A DNA stretch of 64,000 nt from Flagellimonas lutimaris (GTDB taxonomy: Bacteria; Bacteroidota; Bacteroidia; Flavobacteriales; Flavobacteriaceae): positions 132,070 to 196,069 of the forward strand of contig NZ_QXFH01000077.1 in NCBI RefSeq assembly GCF_003581615.1. The letters run 5' to 3'. Shown piece by piece: positions 45,501 through 53,664 of this stretch. The notes under the pieces were generated by a model. It made no database searches. It saw only the letters and a program-made list of their open reading frames with translations, and was not told the DNA's origin. Each line of letters begins with the position of its first letter. Position 1 is the stretch's first letter. Position numbers and translations under genes: made by a program.

Positions 45501-45726
45501 AAAGTAACGGAAAAGCTAAGATGGTTGCGATCAAAATAATGGTAAGGCTCAGTAGCCCGATCATAAACCCCACCGAATATGATGCATTGGCAGCAAGCTC
45601 ATCACCCACCGAGATATTGAATTTAAAACCGGCCATGAATCCGACACCCACAAAAAGAAGCAGGGCAATGTATGATGCTTTTTGCAGTACAATGGTCTTT
45701 ACATCGTTTAAGAAAATTGTTCTCAC
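42565..45726 (-). CDS. ABC-2 permease fused to an M1-family aminopeptidase
   Basis: The 1053-residue protein has about 12 membrane helices in the first 570 residues (ABC-2 type, two sets of six) and an extracytoplasmic M1 metallopeptidase domain. The zinc site is H910-E-I-A-H914 with a glutamate at E935 (LTESLAMY), one or two residues further on than in the usual HExxH-x18-E. The start is GTG at 45726 and overlaps the ATPase stop by four bases. This fusion is widespread in Bacteroidota next to an ATPase; the substrate is unknown. Confidence 0.92.
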   Translation of the reverse strand: MRTIFLNDVKTIVLQKASYIALLLFVGVGFMAGFKFNISVGDELAANASYSVGFMIGLLSLTIILIATILAFPLLFKEQDANYGLIVFSTPIKKKVFALARFCSFYLFTLFGFFILVAGYTVGLHLAADTQMNPGFDLWHFLYPFLIFGAVNALVVCSSLFFVAQRFKNKLLVAISGVLLYVVYMIALMFSNAPFMAQALPQSIGVQRISALVDLFGLSGYFFEAKDLNVLQRNNQIVPLSNLLLINRLIFTLLSLAIAYFGMRSFSFLPRFKRKSKKQVSSLKRSYMPQPYSAVATVFSNTSKWQAILSFIKIDSIYLFKSIAFVAISILMLFYVGVEMFDDINKGIRLPQLYASSGLLVQTINSTFYALGGLVLVYFVNDIFWRSKASGFSIIEKTTYYAIEKRIGHMGSIALLIFFLTAIMLIEAIVFQLVFRFPVFDWEAYFGVFVFNTLPLLLFALFLLFINTISKGKSIALGVSILCFLLLATPIAKSIITNSLFRFFSGYRGAYSDFLGYGVYLYPFLWRLAFGFSLIGVIFLLYNFIKLRSKRLFKIFGIAICTFLAVISGLGYLENHIPKKGKEELVKEQVSYEKKYRKYQNIHQPTIKKVNTKIDLYPDEQSYTIKGEYVLKNMHLKPIDSLLINVPEEMEITSLVYEYGKEKIKIENHLSELMLKQPVQPQDSAKLIFEISYKWHAINGHNPFNAVVADGSFLRISRYFPKFGYDGAKELSDVQLRKIHGLGKSTELRKLEAPKEKKDDAIDLTLQISTPENQIAVGTGELRKQWQIDGRNYYKYTAKSIPFRFAFSSGAYQIKSIEHNNINISVYHHPLHKNNVEHLIENTKLTLDYCTENFGPYPFTSISFSEVSSFTQGFAGTAYPGTIFVTENMTFNANLSAGNNQDVVNELAGHEIAHFWWGTNQIVPDYREGYSMLTESLAMYTEMMIYKKMYGKEKMRERLAIHQQIYDTEKGLHEKKSLLKVAPGDTYLAYSKGAIVFVELSELIGEHQLNRALKSFLHKNRYPNARPNATDLLKEILEMSSKSHHTRIKSLFE

Positions 45727-46598
45727 AGTGCCGTAGTGTTTAAATGGGTAAAATAGGCATGTTCCAAACTAGGCTCTGTGGGCATAAAACCAATGGGGCG
45801 GTCGTCGGCAAAAACGGTAACGTTCATAACACGTTCAACTAATCGCTTGGTTATGATCTGATGATCGAATTCCACTTTCTCCAACTCCTTTCGAGTAACC
45901 GCTTTGCTCCATAATTTACCATATAACTGATGTACATACGCTCTCGGCGACCCATGTGAAATCACCTGTCCTTTTTTAATAATGGCCATCTGTGAGCAAA
46001 GGTTTTTCACATCTTCCACCAAATGGGTAGATAGAATAATGATGATATCTTCGCTAATATCACTGAGCAATGTATTGAAGCGGTTTCTTTCCTCAGGATC
46101 CAATCCGGCGGTGGGTTCATCCACAATTATAATCTTAGGAGCTCCCAGCAATGCTTGTGCCACCCCAAAACGTTGTTTCATCCCACCGGAAAACGTATGT
46201 ACATCTTTATTCCTAACATCGGTCAAATTCACTTTTTCCAATAAATTCATGATTTGCTCATGACGTTGTTTTTTGTTCTGCATCCCTTTTAGCTTGGCCA
46301 GATGTTCCAAGAGATGGTAAGCGGATACCTTGGAATAAACACCAAAGTATTGGGGCAAAAAGCCTAAATGTTTTTGAATTTCAAGCGGATTTTTAACTAT
46401 GTCAACACCGTTGAAACTTATGCTTCCTTCCGTTGGTTTTTGCAGTCCAACAATGGTTTTCATTAAAGAGGATTTACCGGCGCCATTGGGTCCCAAGAGT
46501 CCGAATATTCCATTGTTGATCTCTAGATTTAAGTCAGTAAGCGCCTTGTAGCCATTGCTGTACACAAGGGATACATTATTGATTTTTAATGTATTCAT
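45723..46598 (-). CDS. ABC ATPase partner of the permease/peptidase fusion
   Basis: The 291-residue ATPase has Walker A GPNGAGKSS, Q-loop FLPQYFGVYS, signature FSGGMKQRFGVAQALL, Walker B IIVDEP and H-loop STHLV, with a C-terminal extension of about 75 residues typical of this subgroup. It lies just upstream of its membrane partner and downstream of an XRE regulator. Confidence 0.95.
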   Translation of the reverse strand: MNTLKINNVSLVYSNGYKALTDLNLEINNGIFGLLGPNGAGKSSLMKTIVGLQKPTEGSISFNGVDIVKNPLEIQKHLGFLPQYFGVYSKVSAYHLLEHLAKLKGMQNKKQRHEQIMNLLEKVNLTDVRNKDVHTFSGGMKQRFGVAQALLGAPKIIIVDEPTAGLDPEERNRFNTLLSDISEDIIIILSTHLVEDVKNLCSQMAIIKKGQVISHGSPRAYVHQLYGKLWSKAVTRKELEKVEFDHQIITKRLVERVMNVTVFADDRPIGFMPTEPSLEHAYFTHLNTTAL

Positions 46599-46619
46599 GG
46601 TTTAAATATGTTGAAAGAA

Positions 46620-46823
46620 CTATGCTACATAGTCAATGATATCTCCTGGTTTGCAGTCCAATGCTTTGCAGATGGCCTCGAGGGTTTCAAAACGGACACC
46701 TTTTGCCTTACCATTTTTAAGTATGGATAAATTAGCTGGGGTAATGCCAATTTCTTGGGCTAGATCCTTGCTTTTTATTTTTCGCTTGGCAAGCATTACA
46801 TCAATATTTATAATAATGGGCAT
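46620..46823 (-). CDS. Small XRE-family (Cro/C1, YozG-like) regulator
   Basis: The 67-residue protein is a single helix-turn-helix domain (KSKDLAQEIGITPANLSILK, RFETLEAICKALDCKPGDII) of the YozG class. It follows the DUF2975 gene with three bases between, the usual pairing for this family, and precedes the ABC genes. Confidence 0.93.
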   Translation of the reverse strand: MPIIINIDVMLAKRKIKSKDLAQEIGITPANLSILKNGKAKGVRFETLEAICKALDCKPGDIIDYVA

Positions 46824-46826
46824 AGC

Positions 46827-47336
46827 TTAAATGTATAGGTCTTGTTCGTTTTGTAAGGAAAGGCCTTGATGGAATATTTCGGAAATAATAAAAATGAAGG
46901 TGCCCAACACTAAGTGTAAAGCTACAATCACAAATATTCCTTTTTCGATTTCAATAAAGAGCGATGAAAGAGCAACAAGAACTATAGGCCATATGATGTT
47001 GACCAAATAAAACCGTTTTAAATGTGCGATATTGGGATTCGTAAAAAGCTTATCCTGATAGAACACCCTAAATACATTGGAAAGTAGCCAAAAAAACAGC
47101 GTATAGGATAAAATAGGCAGCAAAAAAGCAAAGAGAAAATACGACCGGTTGTTGTCCAATATTAAAAAAGAAATATCGGTAAAAGGATAATTTATTATAG
47201 CCGTGGTATCGCTAGTTTGGATATTGATTTTGGTAATCCAAGCGAAAGTCCCGTAAAGCCCAATTACCAAATAGATCCAAGCAAGACTTCTTGTCAAAGC
47301 ATATAATATCTTAGATATTAATTTTGTTTTTTTCAT
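46827..47336 (-). CDS. DUF2975 membrane protein
   Basis: The ATG at 47336 (MKKTKLISKILYALT) gives 169 residues with four membrane helices, matching DUF2975. Proteins of this family occur together with small XRE regulators and may modulate them at the membrane. It is the first gene of the operon that continues with the ATPase and the peptidase fusion. Confidence 0.88.
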   Translation of the reverse strand: MKKTKLISKILYALTRSLAWIYLVIGLYGTFAWITKINIQTSDTTAIINYPFTDISFLILDNNRSYFLFAFLLPILSYTLFFWLLSNVFRVFYQDKLFTNPNIAHLKRFYLVNIIWPIVLVALSSLFIEIEKGIFVIVALHLVLGTFIFIISEIFHQGLSLQNEQDLYI

Positions 47337-47360
47337 TATTGAAATACTGAAATATTTCTG

Positions 47361-47389
47361 CAAACTTATAATAAATTATCGTAAAACAA
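47361..47389 (-). promoter_or_regulatory. Promoter of the DUF2975-XRE-ABC operon
   Basis: The minus strand has TAAGTTTG (47361-47368, full -7 match) with TTG (47387-47389) 18 bp upstream as a -33 element. This is a standard Bacteroidota promoter, and no 5-4-5 repeat is present. Confidence 0.5.
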
Positions 47390-47461
47390 TAATAAAATAT
47401 CTTTTTATTAAATACTGTCTCTTAAAAAATGATTTTGAGGAGTTACTTTCCCAGGCCTATT

Positions 47462-48940
47462 TCATTTCTTGTAAATCAATGAGCCGGTTAATAGGGAATC
47501 TGTACTTATTTGAAAATTTCTTGATAAAACCCCGAGGTTGCTACTGTAACCATCCTCATCGTTTCGGAATACTTTACCCCTTAACGTTCCCCAATTAAAA
47601 ATATAGTGGTCACCTTCTTTGTAAATTTTAATGGTGGGCCAATTTTCAGTATTTTTGAAGGTGCCAATTATCTTATCGTTTCCACTGTTGGCGACTAAAA
47701 TTTCTGAAGCATCAGGATATTGAATCTCATTCTCTCTTTTGAAAGTTTTATCGAATGAAGTTTTTTCAACCTTTAAAATACTGTCTGAAGGCTGCTCATT
47801 GACGATATTGTAGGCATAATTTGCCATCAAATGTGGCAACAGGTATGCTCGGTTATCATTGGAAAAAGCAATGACCCCTACTTTTTTATCGGGCATAAAT
47901 GAAATATGGAAACTTATCCCTGCCAATCCTCCAAAGCGAGTCAAAATCTTATTGTTCTGATATTTTGCAATGTCCCACCCCAAGCTATAACCAAATCGTT
48001 GATACGTGTAATATTTCTTGTCCTGAGGTGCAGTTGAGGTATGGAGCTCCTCCCATGAATCATCATCTAAAAGCGTTTTATCTTGATTAATGTTTGCGGC
48101 CAACCATTTTGACATATCATTTATGCTTGAAATAATTCCTCCAGAAGCGTGCATTGTGATATCTGATTTATAAAACCCTTTCTCAACGATTCCTCTTTCT
48201 TTGTTGATGGTTAATGATGGTCGAATGTTCTTTAAATCAAAATCACTGACATGGGCACTGGTATTTTTCATGTTTAAAGGAGAGAAGATGTGCTCCTCCA
48301 TAAGTTTTTTCCAGTTCTTCCCTGTCACCTTTTCTGCAACCATTCCGGCAACAATAGGTCCTACGTTGGAATACCGATACCTGCCGGAGGGGTCAAATAG
48401 AAAATCAGTGTTCATATCATTGATCAACTCCTTATTCCCTCCGCTGTACCCTAAAAATGCTGTTTTCCAGGTCATTGAGGTACTGAATGTACCGTGGGTA
48501 TGGTTTAAAAGATTTTTAATAGTGATGTTCTTGGTATCAATACTATCATTAAAATTAAGTTCTGGAAGATATTGATCAAGAGAATTGTCCAAGTCCAATG
48601 CACTGTCCTCCTCCAATATTTTAAGCAACGTCCCAGTAAAAGATTTTGTGCTGGACGCGATATAAATAGGAGCATCATTATCCAAAGAGGATTTTTTACC
48701 GACCAAAATTTCTCGATTCAATGCCAATGAATATGCCAATCCATTTTCATCGACCACAGCAAAGATGAAATCCCCGTACATCTCCTTTTCAAGGTAAATG
48801 TCTTTTACCTTATTTTCAAATTGTGTCGAAAACTCTGGGTTTTCTTTCCTGAAATTGTTCGTGTTTTCCGTGGTTACGCCTTTGCTTGTTCCACAGGAAT
48901 ACGTAATAAGTAATAGTGTTAATAAGAATAACAGTCTCAT
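47462..48940 (-). CDS. Serine beta-lactamase-like hydrolase, lipoprotein
   Basis: The 492-residue lipoprotein (ITYSCGTSKG) has a beta-lactamase-related domain with SxxK as SSTK (YIASSTKSFTGTLL), YSN (YRYSNVGPIVAGMV) and a weak third motif (RFGGLAGISF). A C-terminal domain of about 100 residues follows. It is a single gene with its own upstream region. Confidence 0.87.
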   Translation of the reverse strand: MRLLFLLTLLLITYSCGTSKGVTTENTNNFRKENPEFSTQFENKVKDIYLEKEMYGDFIFAVVDENGLAYSLALNREILVGKKSSLDNDAPIYIASSTKSFTGTLLKILEEDSALDLDNSLDQYLPELNFNDSIDTKNITIKNLLNHTHGTFSTSMTWKTAFLGYSGGNKELINDMNTDFLFDPSGRYRYSNVGPIVAGMVAEKVTGKNWKKLMEEHIFSPLNMKNTSAHVSDFDLKNIRPSLTINKERGIVEKGFYKSDITMHASGGIISSINDMSKWLAANINQDKTLLDDDSWEELHTSTAPQDKKYYTYQRFGYSLGWDIAKYQNNKILTRFGGLAGISFHISFMPDKKVGVIAFSNDNRAYLLPHLMANYAYNIVNEQPSDSILKVEKTSFDKTFKRENEIQYPDASEILVANSGNDKIIGTFKNTENWPTIKIYKEGDHYIFNWGTLRGKVFRNDEDGYSSNLGVLSRNFQISTDSLLTGSLIYKK

Positions 48941-49037
48941 AATTTGATTAGTTTTTTGATGTAAAGGGTTTGACGAGTAAACTCCATGATGGGTTACACT
49001 TTTATTTTTACCCCAGGTTCCATCAAGAATGAACCGA

Positions 49038-49670
49038 TTATTGAATTTCCTCGAACAGGAATTCTTTCGGTTTACGAACTTTTTTTCTGAATTGTGTATG
49101 GTCTTCTGCCGATCGATACCCTACCGGAGCGATTACTGCAGCATTTAGCCCTTTTTGATCAAGCCCAAGAATGGTGTTGAACTTCTCTTGCTCAAATCCT
49201 TCCATGGGACAAGAATCTATTTTAAGTGCTGCACATGCGGTCAACAGATTGGAAAGTGCCAAGTAGGTTTGTTTTTCCGACCAGTTTTGCCATGCTGCAT
49301 CTGATTTTGCAGACAAGCTTTCCTTGATTAAATCGCCATAACCAGCTAGTTTCTCCAATGGGGTATCCTGAATTTTTGAAGTTGCTTCAATATATTTGTC
49401 TATATGTTCATTCTTTCTTTCCGTATAGTTGCAAAACACGAAAATATGGGAGGCATCGGTCAACTGGGCTTGGTTCCATGCCGCTTTCCTTAGTTGACTT
49501 TTCAATTCCTTGTTTTGAATGATTAAAACTTTGTACAGTTGTAGCCCGTAAGACGATACCGATAGCTGTACGGCCTCCTTTAGTTTCTGTAAATCATCCT
49601 CTTGGATTCCTTTGGATGCATCAAATTTTTTAGTGGCGTAGCGCCATTTCAAGTCTTGTAATAAATTCAT
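49038..49670 (-). CDS. NAD(P)H-dependent nitroreductase (NfsB-like)
   Basis: The 210-residue protein fits the NfsB/DrgA group of FMN nitroreductases: RYATKKFD at the start, SSYGLQLYKVLII, CPMEGFEQEKFN and the C-terminal GYRSAEDH. It reduces nitroaromatics or quinones. It lies 40 bp after the YdcZ-like transporter gene, in the same operon under the TTAAG-type site at 50210. Confidence 0.92.
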   Translation of the reverse strand: MNLLQDLKWRYATKKFDASKGIQEDDLQKLKEAVQLSVSSYGLQLYKVLIIQNKELKSQLRKAAWNQAQLTDASHIFVFCNYTERKNEHIDKYIEATSKIQDTPLEKLAGYGDLIKESLSAKSDAAWQNWSEKQTYLALSNLLTACAALKIDSCPMEGFEQEKFNTILGLDQKGLNAAVIAPVGYRSAEDHTQFRKKVRKPKEFLFEEIQ

Positions 49671-49709
49671 TGTCTTCTGTTTTTAATTTATCTTATCTAT
49701 TGTTTTTCA

Positions 49710-50159
49710 CTAGCTCTTATTTATCAATAAGATGCCGATGGTCATCGCCAGCAACCCAAATACCTTTTTTATGACCATGGGTTCTTGGGGCAATCCAAAC
49801 CATCCATAATGTCCTGCTACTGCCGAAAAAATCAGTTGTCCAAAGAGGCCCAAGGAAATCATGGTGGATATCCCTAGTTTGGGAATGGTATAGTAGTATA
49901 GTCCTATTCCGATAACACTGAAAAATGCTCCTGTAAACCATAAATGTTTTGGAATACTTAGTAGGAGTGCTGTTTTCGGAACGTTTTTGATACTAAGGAT
50001 AACGGCCAGTAATGCGAACAGCATGCTGAAAAAGAAAGCTGTCAGCGATGCCAATAAAGGATTTTTGAGCTGAACACCAAGTTGTGCGTTCAATCCCCCT
50101 TGCATGGCCAAGAAAACGCCGCCGATAAAAGCCAATAAAATGTTGATATACTGGTTCAT
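49710..50159 (-). CDS. DMT-superfamily transporter (DUF606/YdcZ type)
   Basis: The ATG at 50159 (MNQYINILLAFIGG) gives 149 residues with five membrane helices, the DUF606/YdcZ half-size form (MQGGLNAQLG block). Such proteins act as homo- or heterodimers; the substrate is unknown. It is the first gene of a two-gene operon with a nitroreductase. Confidence 0.88.
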   Translation of the reverse strand: MNQYINILLAFIGGVFLAMQGGLNAQLGVQLKNPLLASLTAFFFSMLFALLAVILSIKNVPKTALLLSIPKHLWFTGAFFSVIGIGLYYYTIPKLGISTMISLGLFGQLIFSAVAGHYGWFGLPQEPMVIKKVFGLLAMTIGILLINKS

Positions 50160-50179
50160 AAATTCATTTTTTGATATCA

Positions 50180-50187
50180 CAAAATTA
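50180..50187 (-). promoter_or_regulatory. -7 box of the YdcZ-nitroreductase operon
   Basis: The minus strand reads TAATTTTG, a full match, about 20 bp before the ATG at 50159. It has the same 36-bp register to the TTAAG repeat at 50210-50223 as the other promoters of this set. Confidence 0.6.
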
Positions 50188-50209
50188 TCGGGAAGCCTTT
50201 TGAGAAATC

Positions 50210-50223
50210 TTAAGGTACATTAA
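50210..50223. promoter_or_regulatory. TTAAG-type Crp/Fnr site (TTAAG-GTAC-ATTAA), bidirectional
   Basis: Part of CTTAAGGTACATTAAG (50209-50224), one of three closely similar palindromes in the window. It has perfect -7 boxes at the same register on both sides: TAATTTTG on the minus strand at 50180-50187 and TAATTTTG on the plus strand at 50246-50253. Confidence 0.65.
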
Positions 50224-50245
50224 GAAACAAGAAGAGGTATAGTTC

Positions 50246-50253
50246 TAATTTTG
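50246..50253 (+). promoter_or_regulatory. Upstream -7 box for the serine hydrolase gene
   Basis: TAATTTTG, a full match, 36 bp from the start of the TTAAG site at 50210. It would start a transcript about 77 nt before the hydrolase ATG at 50335. Confidence 0.5.
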
Positions 50254-50283
50254 ATTTCTGGTTAACGGGCAATACCTGTTTTC

Positions 50284-50297
50284 TTAACCAAAGTCAA
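50284..50297. promoter_or_regulatory. Crp/Fnr-type site TTAAC-CAAA-GTCAA, copy 1
   Basis: A near-perfect 5-4-5 repeat within TTAACCAAAGTCAATGAAA, a 19-bp sequence repeated exactly at 61425. A perfect -7 box starts 36 bp downstream. Confidence 0.6.
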
Positions 50298-50319
50298 TGA
50301 AAAAGATGCTACCACAAAA

Positions 50320-50327
50320 TAGCTTTG
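50320..50327 (+). promoter_or_regulatory. Proximal -7 box for the serine hydrolase gene
   Basis: TAGCTTTG, a full match to TAnnTTTG, ending seven bases before the ATG at 50335. Transcription from here would be almost leaderless. No -33 TTTG is present at the right place, as expected for an activator-dependent promoter. Confidence 0.55.
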
Positions 50328-50334
50328 TTTAATT

Positions 50335-51795
50335 ATGAAGGATGTAAATAGTAAACATAAAGTCACTGGATTTCTGAGGATTCAAAACCTGATTATTTGT
50401 TTGATGTTGGTTTGCCCAATCGTGAATTTTGGTCAACCATCCAATAGGTTCAAGAATCAGATTGATGCATTGTTCATGGATTGGGAATTGGAAAACCATC
50501 CCGGTGGAGTAGTGGGGGTTATGCAATCTGATGAAGTTATTTATTTGAATTCCTTTGGAAACGCTAGCTTGGAATATAATGTTCCAACTACCGAGGCCAC
50601 TTTGTTCAATATTGGGTCTATATCAAAACAATTTACGGCAATGGGTATTGTTTTACTGCAGGAAAGAGGATTATTGTCCATAGATGACCCTGTTCAAAAG
50701 TACTTCCCAGAGTTTCAGATTTTTAATAAATCCGTCACCATAAAACACGTACTGCAACATACGAGTGGTTTAAGGGATTTTCACGATTTGATGGCCCTTG
50801 CCGGTTGGCGGGGCGATGATTACAGGACCAATGCCGATGTTCTACGATTGGTTCGAAAGCAGACTGATTTGAATTTTGAACCTGGTGAACAATTTATGTA
50901 TTCCAACACGGGATATGTTGTTTTGGCCAAAATCATTGAAAAAGTGACAAGGGAGGATTTCAAAATTTGGATGAAAAACAATGTTTTTGAGCCATTACAG
51001 ATGCACAATACCTATGTGGAGGACAATTATCAGCGCATTGTCCCCAATAGGGCAACATCGTACTACCATAGCCACGATAGGGTGTTTGAAATGGCCCAAG
51101 GGTATTGGGCATATACAGGGGCAGGGAATATGTATTCCACCGTGGAGGACTTGTTGAAATGGTCCAATAATTTTTATAACCCTAAAGAAGGATGGGGGAG
51201 TTCGTTCGGAACGCTTCAAACTATGGGACAGTTGAACAATGGCACTTCAATTGATTATGGTTATGGAATATATGTGGACGAAAAGTTCGAAAAAAAACGT
51301 ATCCAGCATGCGGGAGTAGTTGGGGGCTATCGAACCTTTTTAAGCATATATCCCGAAGAGGAATTGAGCATTGTTGTGCTGACCAATTTTTCGAATGCAC
51401 CATTTGGGGAAAAGGCGGACGATATTGCTGGAATCTTATTTTCGAAAACTAGGAAAAAGAACAATCCATTTTCTAATTCCAATGTAGGGGAGAAGAAAAA
51501 AAATCAACCTAGCCCATTATTGGGTTTAACGGATTACACAGGTACATTTTATAGCCCTGAAATTGATACCCACTATACTTTTTATATAGCGGACAATAGT
51601 TTAAAATGTTCCCATGTACGGCATGGGGAATTTATAATGGAAGCTATTGGTAAGGATATGTTTAAGAGCACTTGGCCTTTGGGAACCATTAAAATGTCAC
51701 GTAATCAAAAAGGAGAAATAGTCGGTCTCTATATATCCACAGGAAGGGTAAAAAACCTGTGGTTCAAAAAAATAAATTCATCATCAATCAATTAA
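50335..51795 (+). CDS. Secreted serine beta-lactamase-like hydrolase
   Basis: The 486-residue protein has an uncleaved-looking or Sec signal near 15-36 and a full beta-lactamase-related domain: SISK (NIGSISKQFTAMG), YSN (FMYSNTGYVV) and HAG (IQHAGVVGGY). A C-terminal domain of about 100 residues follows. The next gene starts five bases after its stop. Two candidate activator-dependent promoters lie upstream, so expression should respond to more than one signal. Confidence 0.9.
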   Translation: MKDVNSKHKVTGFLRIQNLIICLMLVCPIVNFGQPSNRFKNQIDALFMDWELENHPGGVVGVMQSDEVIYLNSFGNASLEYNVPTTEATLFNIGSISKQFTAMGIVLLQERGLLSIDDPVQKYFPEFQIFNKSVTIKHVLQHTSGLRDFHDLMALAGWRGDDYRTNADVLRLVRKQTDLNFEPGEQFMYSNTGYVVLAKIIEKVTREDFKIWMKNNVFEPLQMHNTYVEDNYQRIVPNRATSYYHSHDRVFEMAQGYWAYTGAGNMYSTVEDLLKWSNNFYNPKEGWGSSFGTLQTMGQLNNGTSIDYGYGIYVDEKFEKKRIQHAGVVGGYRTFLSIYPEEELSIVVLTNFSNAPFGEKADDIAGILFSKTRKKNNPFSNSNVGEKKKNQPSPLLGLTDYTGTFYSPEIDTHYTFYIADNSLKCSHVRHGEFIMEAIGKDMFKSTWPLGTIKMSRNQKGEIVGLYISTGRVKNLWFKKINSSSIN

Positions 51796-51799
51796 TATT

Positions 51800-53128
51800 A
51801 TGAGAACAACAATCATCAAATGTTTGCTATGCATTCTTTGCTATACCATTGGGTATGGTCAAAACGATACCTTCATCATTCAAAATGTAAATGTTATCCC
51901 AATGCATCAAGAAGCGGTATGGGAAAATCAAACCGTAGTAATTGCTAATGGGAAAATCCTGAAAGTTGGCCCTTCAACCGATACTTTGGTTCGCGAATCG
52001 GCCAAAATAATTGACGGTACAGGAAAATATCTGATTCCTGGCTTAAGTGAAATGCATTATCACTGGCGTAACAAAGAAGGAGGAATAGCCCGTGACTTCA
52101 AATTGTTACTGGCCAATGGAGTTACCACAGTACGAAACATGGCGGAATACGATTGGCAGGACCATGTTGCGATACGGGATAGCATAAACAACGGACAATT
52201 AATGGGACCCAATTACTACACGGCTGGTCCTTACCTTCAATCGGGTGATTTAAAATCGAGTGCTGATGTACAGAAGACAATAGAACATCACCACCAAAAG
52301 GGATATGACTTTATAAAAATAGCTGATAACCTGCCCAAAGATATCTATCTAGAAGTTTTGGAAACGGCACAAGCATACAACATTCCGGTGATGGGGCATG
52401 CACAACGGGAGCTAGACTTAGAGTTTTCACTCCGAATGAAATCCATTGAACACGTAGAGGAGTTTGTGTATGTTTTCGATGACGAACAAAGAACTGATGA
52501 TTTGTTCTTAACAAACGCTGTGGAACAAATCAAAAACAGCGGAATCGTGATTGCTCCCACCTTGGTGGTTTTTGATATGATCGTAAAGAGTTTGGACGAC
52601 AAAAGTTTTTCCAAGCTTAGCAAAAAGAGCTCAGCTATATATATGCTATCCCGAGATTATGATTATTGGGCATCGGACGAAAATCCGTATAGAAAGAATC
52701 TAAAGGGTAAGGTAATCAACGGAAAGGATGCCTTGCTCTTACTTCAAGGCTATTTCGACTGGATGAAAAAATTTACAAAAATGTTGGCAGAAGCCGATGT
52801 TCCTATGATGACCGGAAGCGATACCTTTGGTTTTGTGGTTCCTGGATTTTCATTGCACGAGGAATTTCAATTTCTCCAAGAGGCAGGTTTATCTCCTTAT
52901 GAAATACTCCATGCGAGTACTGTGGTGCCGGCCCGATATTTGGGCTCGATTGCCATGGAAGGCACTATTTCCGAAGGAAAAAATGCCAATATGGTCCTGT
53001 TGAACAAAAACCCATTGAAAGATATTAAAAACACCAAAGCCATTGAAGGTGTACTATTGAAAGGGGAGTGGTTGGATAGGAATCAATTGAATGAGCTTCT
53101 CAAGGAAGTGAAATCTTTTAACCAATAA
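51800..53128 (+). CDS. Secreted amidohydrolase (imidazolonepropionase-like)
   Basis: The 442-residue protein has a signal peptide (ending TIGYGQ) and the metallo-dependent hydrolase fold: HxH (MHYHW), a probable carbamylated Lys near IKIADN, His in VMGHAQ and IEHVEEF, and Asp in TGSDTFGF. The residues for a dinuclear metal site are present. Such exported enzymes cleave peptides or cyclic amides. It is in an operon with the preceding hydrolase. Confidence 0.9.
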   Translation: MRTTIIKCLLCILCYTIGYGQNDTFIIQNVNVIPMHQEAVWENQTVVIANGKILKVGPSTDTLVRESAKIIDGTGKYLIPGLSEMHYHWRNKEGGIARDFKLLLANGVTTVRNMAEYDWQDHVAIRDSINNGQLMGPNYYTAGPYLQSGDLKSSADVQKTIEHHHQKGYDFIKIADNLPKDIYLEVLETAQAYNIPVMGHAQRELDLEFSLRMKSIEHVEEFVYVFDDEQRTDDLFLTNAVEQIKNSGIVIAPTLVVFDMIVKSLDDKSFSKLSKKSSAIYMLSRDYDYWASDENPYRKNLKGKVINGKDALLLLQGYFDWMKKFTKMLAEADVPMMTGSDTFGFVVPGFSLHEEFQFLQEAGLSPYEILHASTVVPARYLGSIAMEGTISEGKNANMVLLNKNPLKDIKNTKAIEGVLLKGEWLDRNQLNELLKEVKSFNQ

Positions 53129-53172
53129 TTGAGACATTAAATAGAACAGTTAAAGAACAATATGAAAAATAA

Positions 53173-53192
53173 TCCTTGTAAATAATCAAGGA
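53173..53192 (+). terminator. Weak hairpin after the amidohydrolase gene
   Basis: TCCTTG and CAAGGA form a six-base stem with an 8-nt loop 45 bp after the stop at 53128. No T-run follows, so it may be an attenuating or incidental structure. Confidence 0.3.
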
Positions 53193-53309
53193 ATATTCCC
53201 TTTCAAACAAATTTTCATCCTTTTAGGACTAACCAACTTCCTTGTTACTAAGAAACTTTGTATATCGCAGTTTGGATAGAAAACAACATTAAAATCAATT
53301 ATATAACAC

Positions 53310-53654
53310 ATGCCACATTTTGTATTGGACTGTTCAAATACGGTCATTAAATCGCAATCACCGGAATCTATAATGCAATTGGTCTACGATACCGCTGAAT
53401 CCACAGGTTTGTTCGACCCACAGGATATTAAGGTAAGAATCAATCCTTTCGAACACTATATGGTCGGGAATGCAAAGGATGACTTTATCCATATTTTTGC
53501 AAATATTATGGAAGGTAGAACCACCGAACAAAAGGCCAATTTATCAAATCAAATTGTTTCGGAACTCAAGGTAATGTTTCCGGAAGTTCCAATTATCTCC
53601 ATCAACATCAGGGATTTTGAGAAAGCCACTTACTGTAACAAAACAATGGTTTAA
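53310..53654 (+). CDS. 5-carboxymethyl-2-hydroxymuconate isomerase-like protein
   Basis: The 114-residue protein begins MPHFVLDCS, giving the N-terminal Pro after Met that acts as general base in the tautomerase superfamily, and matches the CHMI family in size (EHYMVGNAKDDFIHIF, RTTEQKANLSNQIV). The homoprotocatechuate pathway is not seen nearby, so the real substrate may differ. Confidence 0.85.
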   Translation: MPHFVLDCSNTVIKSQSPESIMQLVYDTAESTGLFDPQDIKVRINPFEHYMVGNAKDDFIHIFANIMEGRTTEQKANLSNQIVSELKVMFPEVPIISINIRDFEKATYCNKTMV

Positions 53655-53664
53655 AAAAGATTCA

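Noticed and set aside
8745-50179. Recurring palindrome TGATATCA at 8745, 19353 and 50172
   Set aside because: Three copies of an AT-rich 8-mer palindrome are not surprising in 64 kb, and none is in the -7 register.
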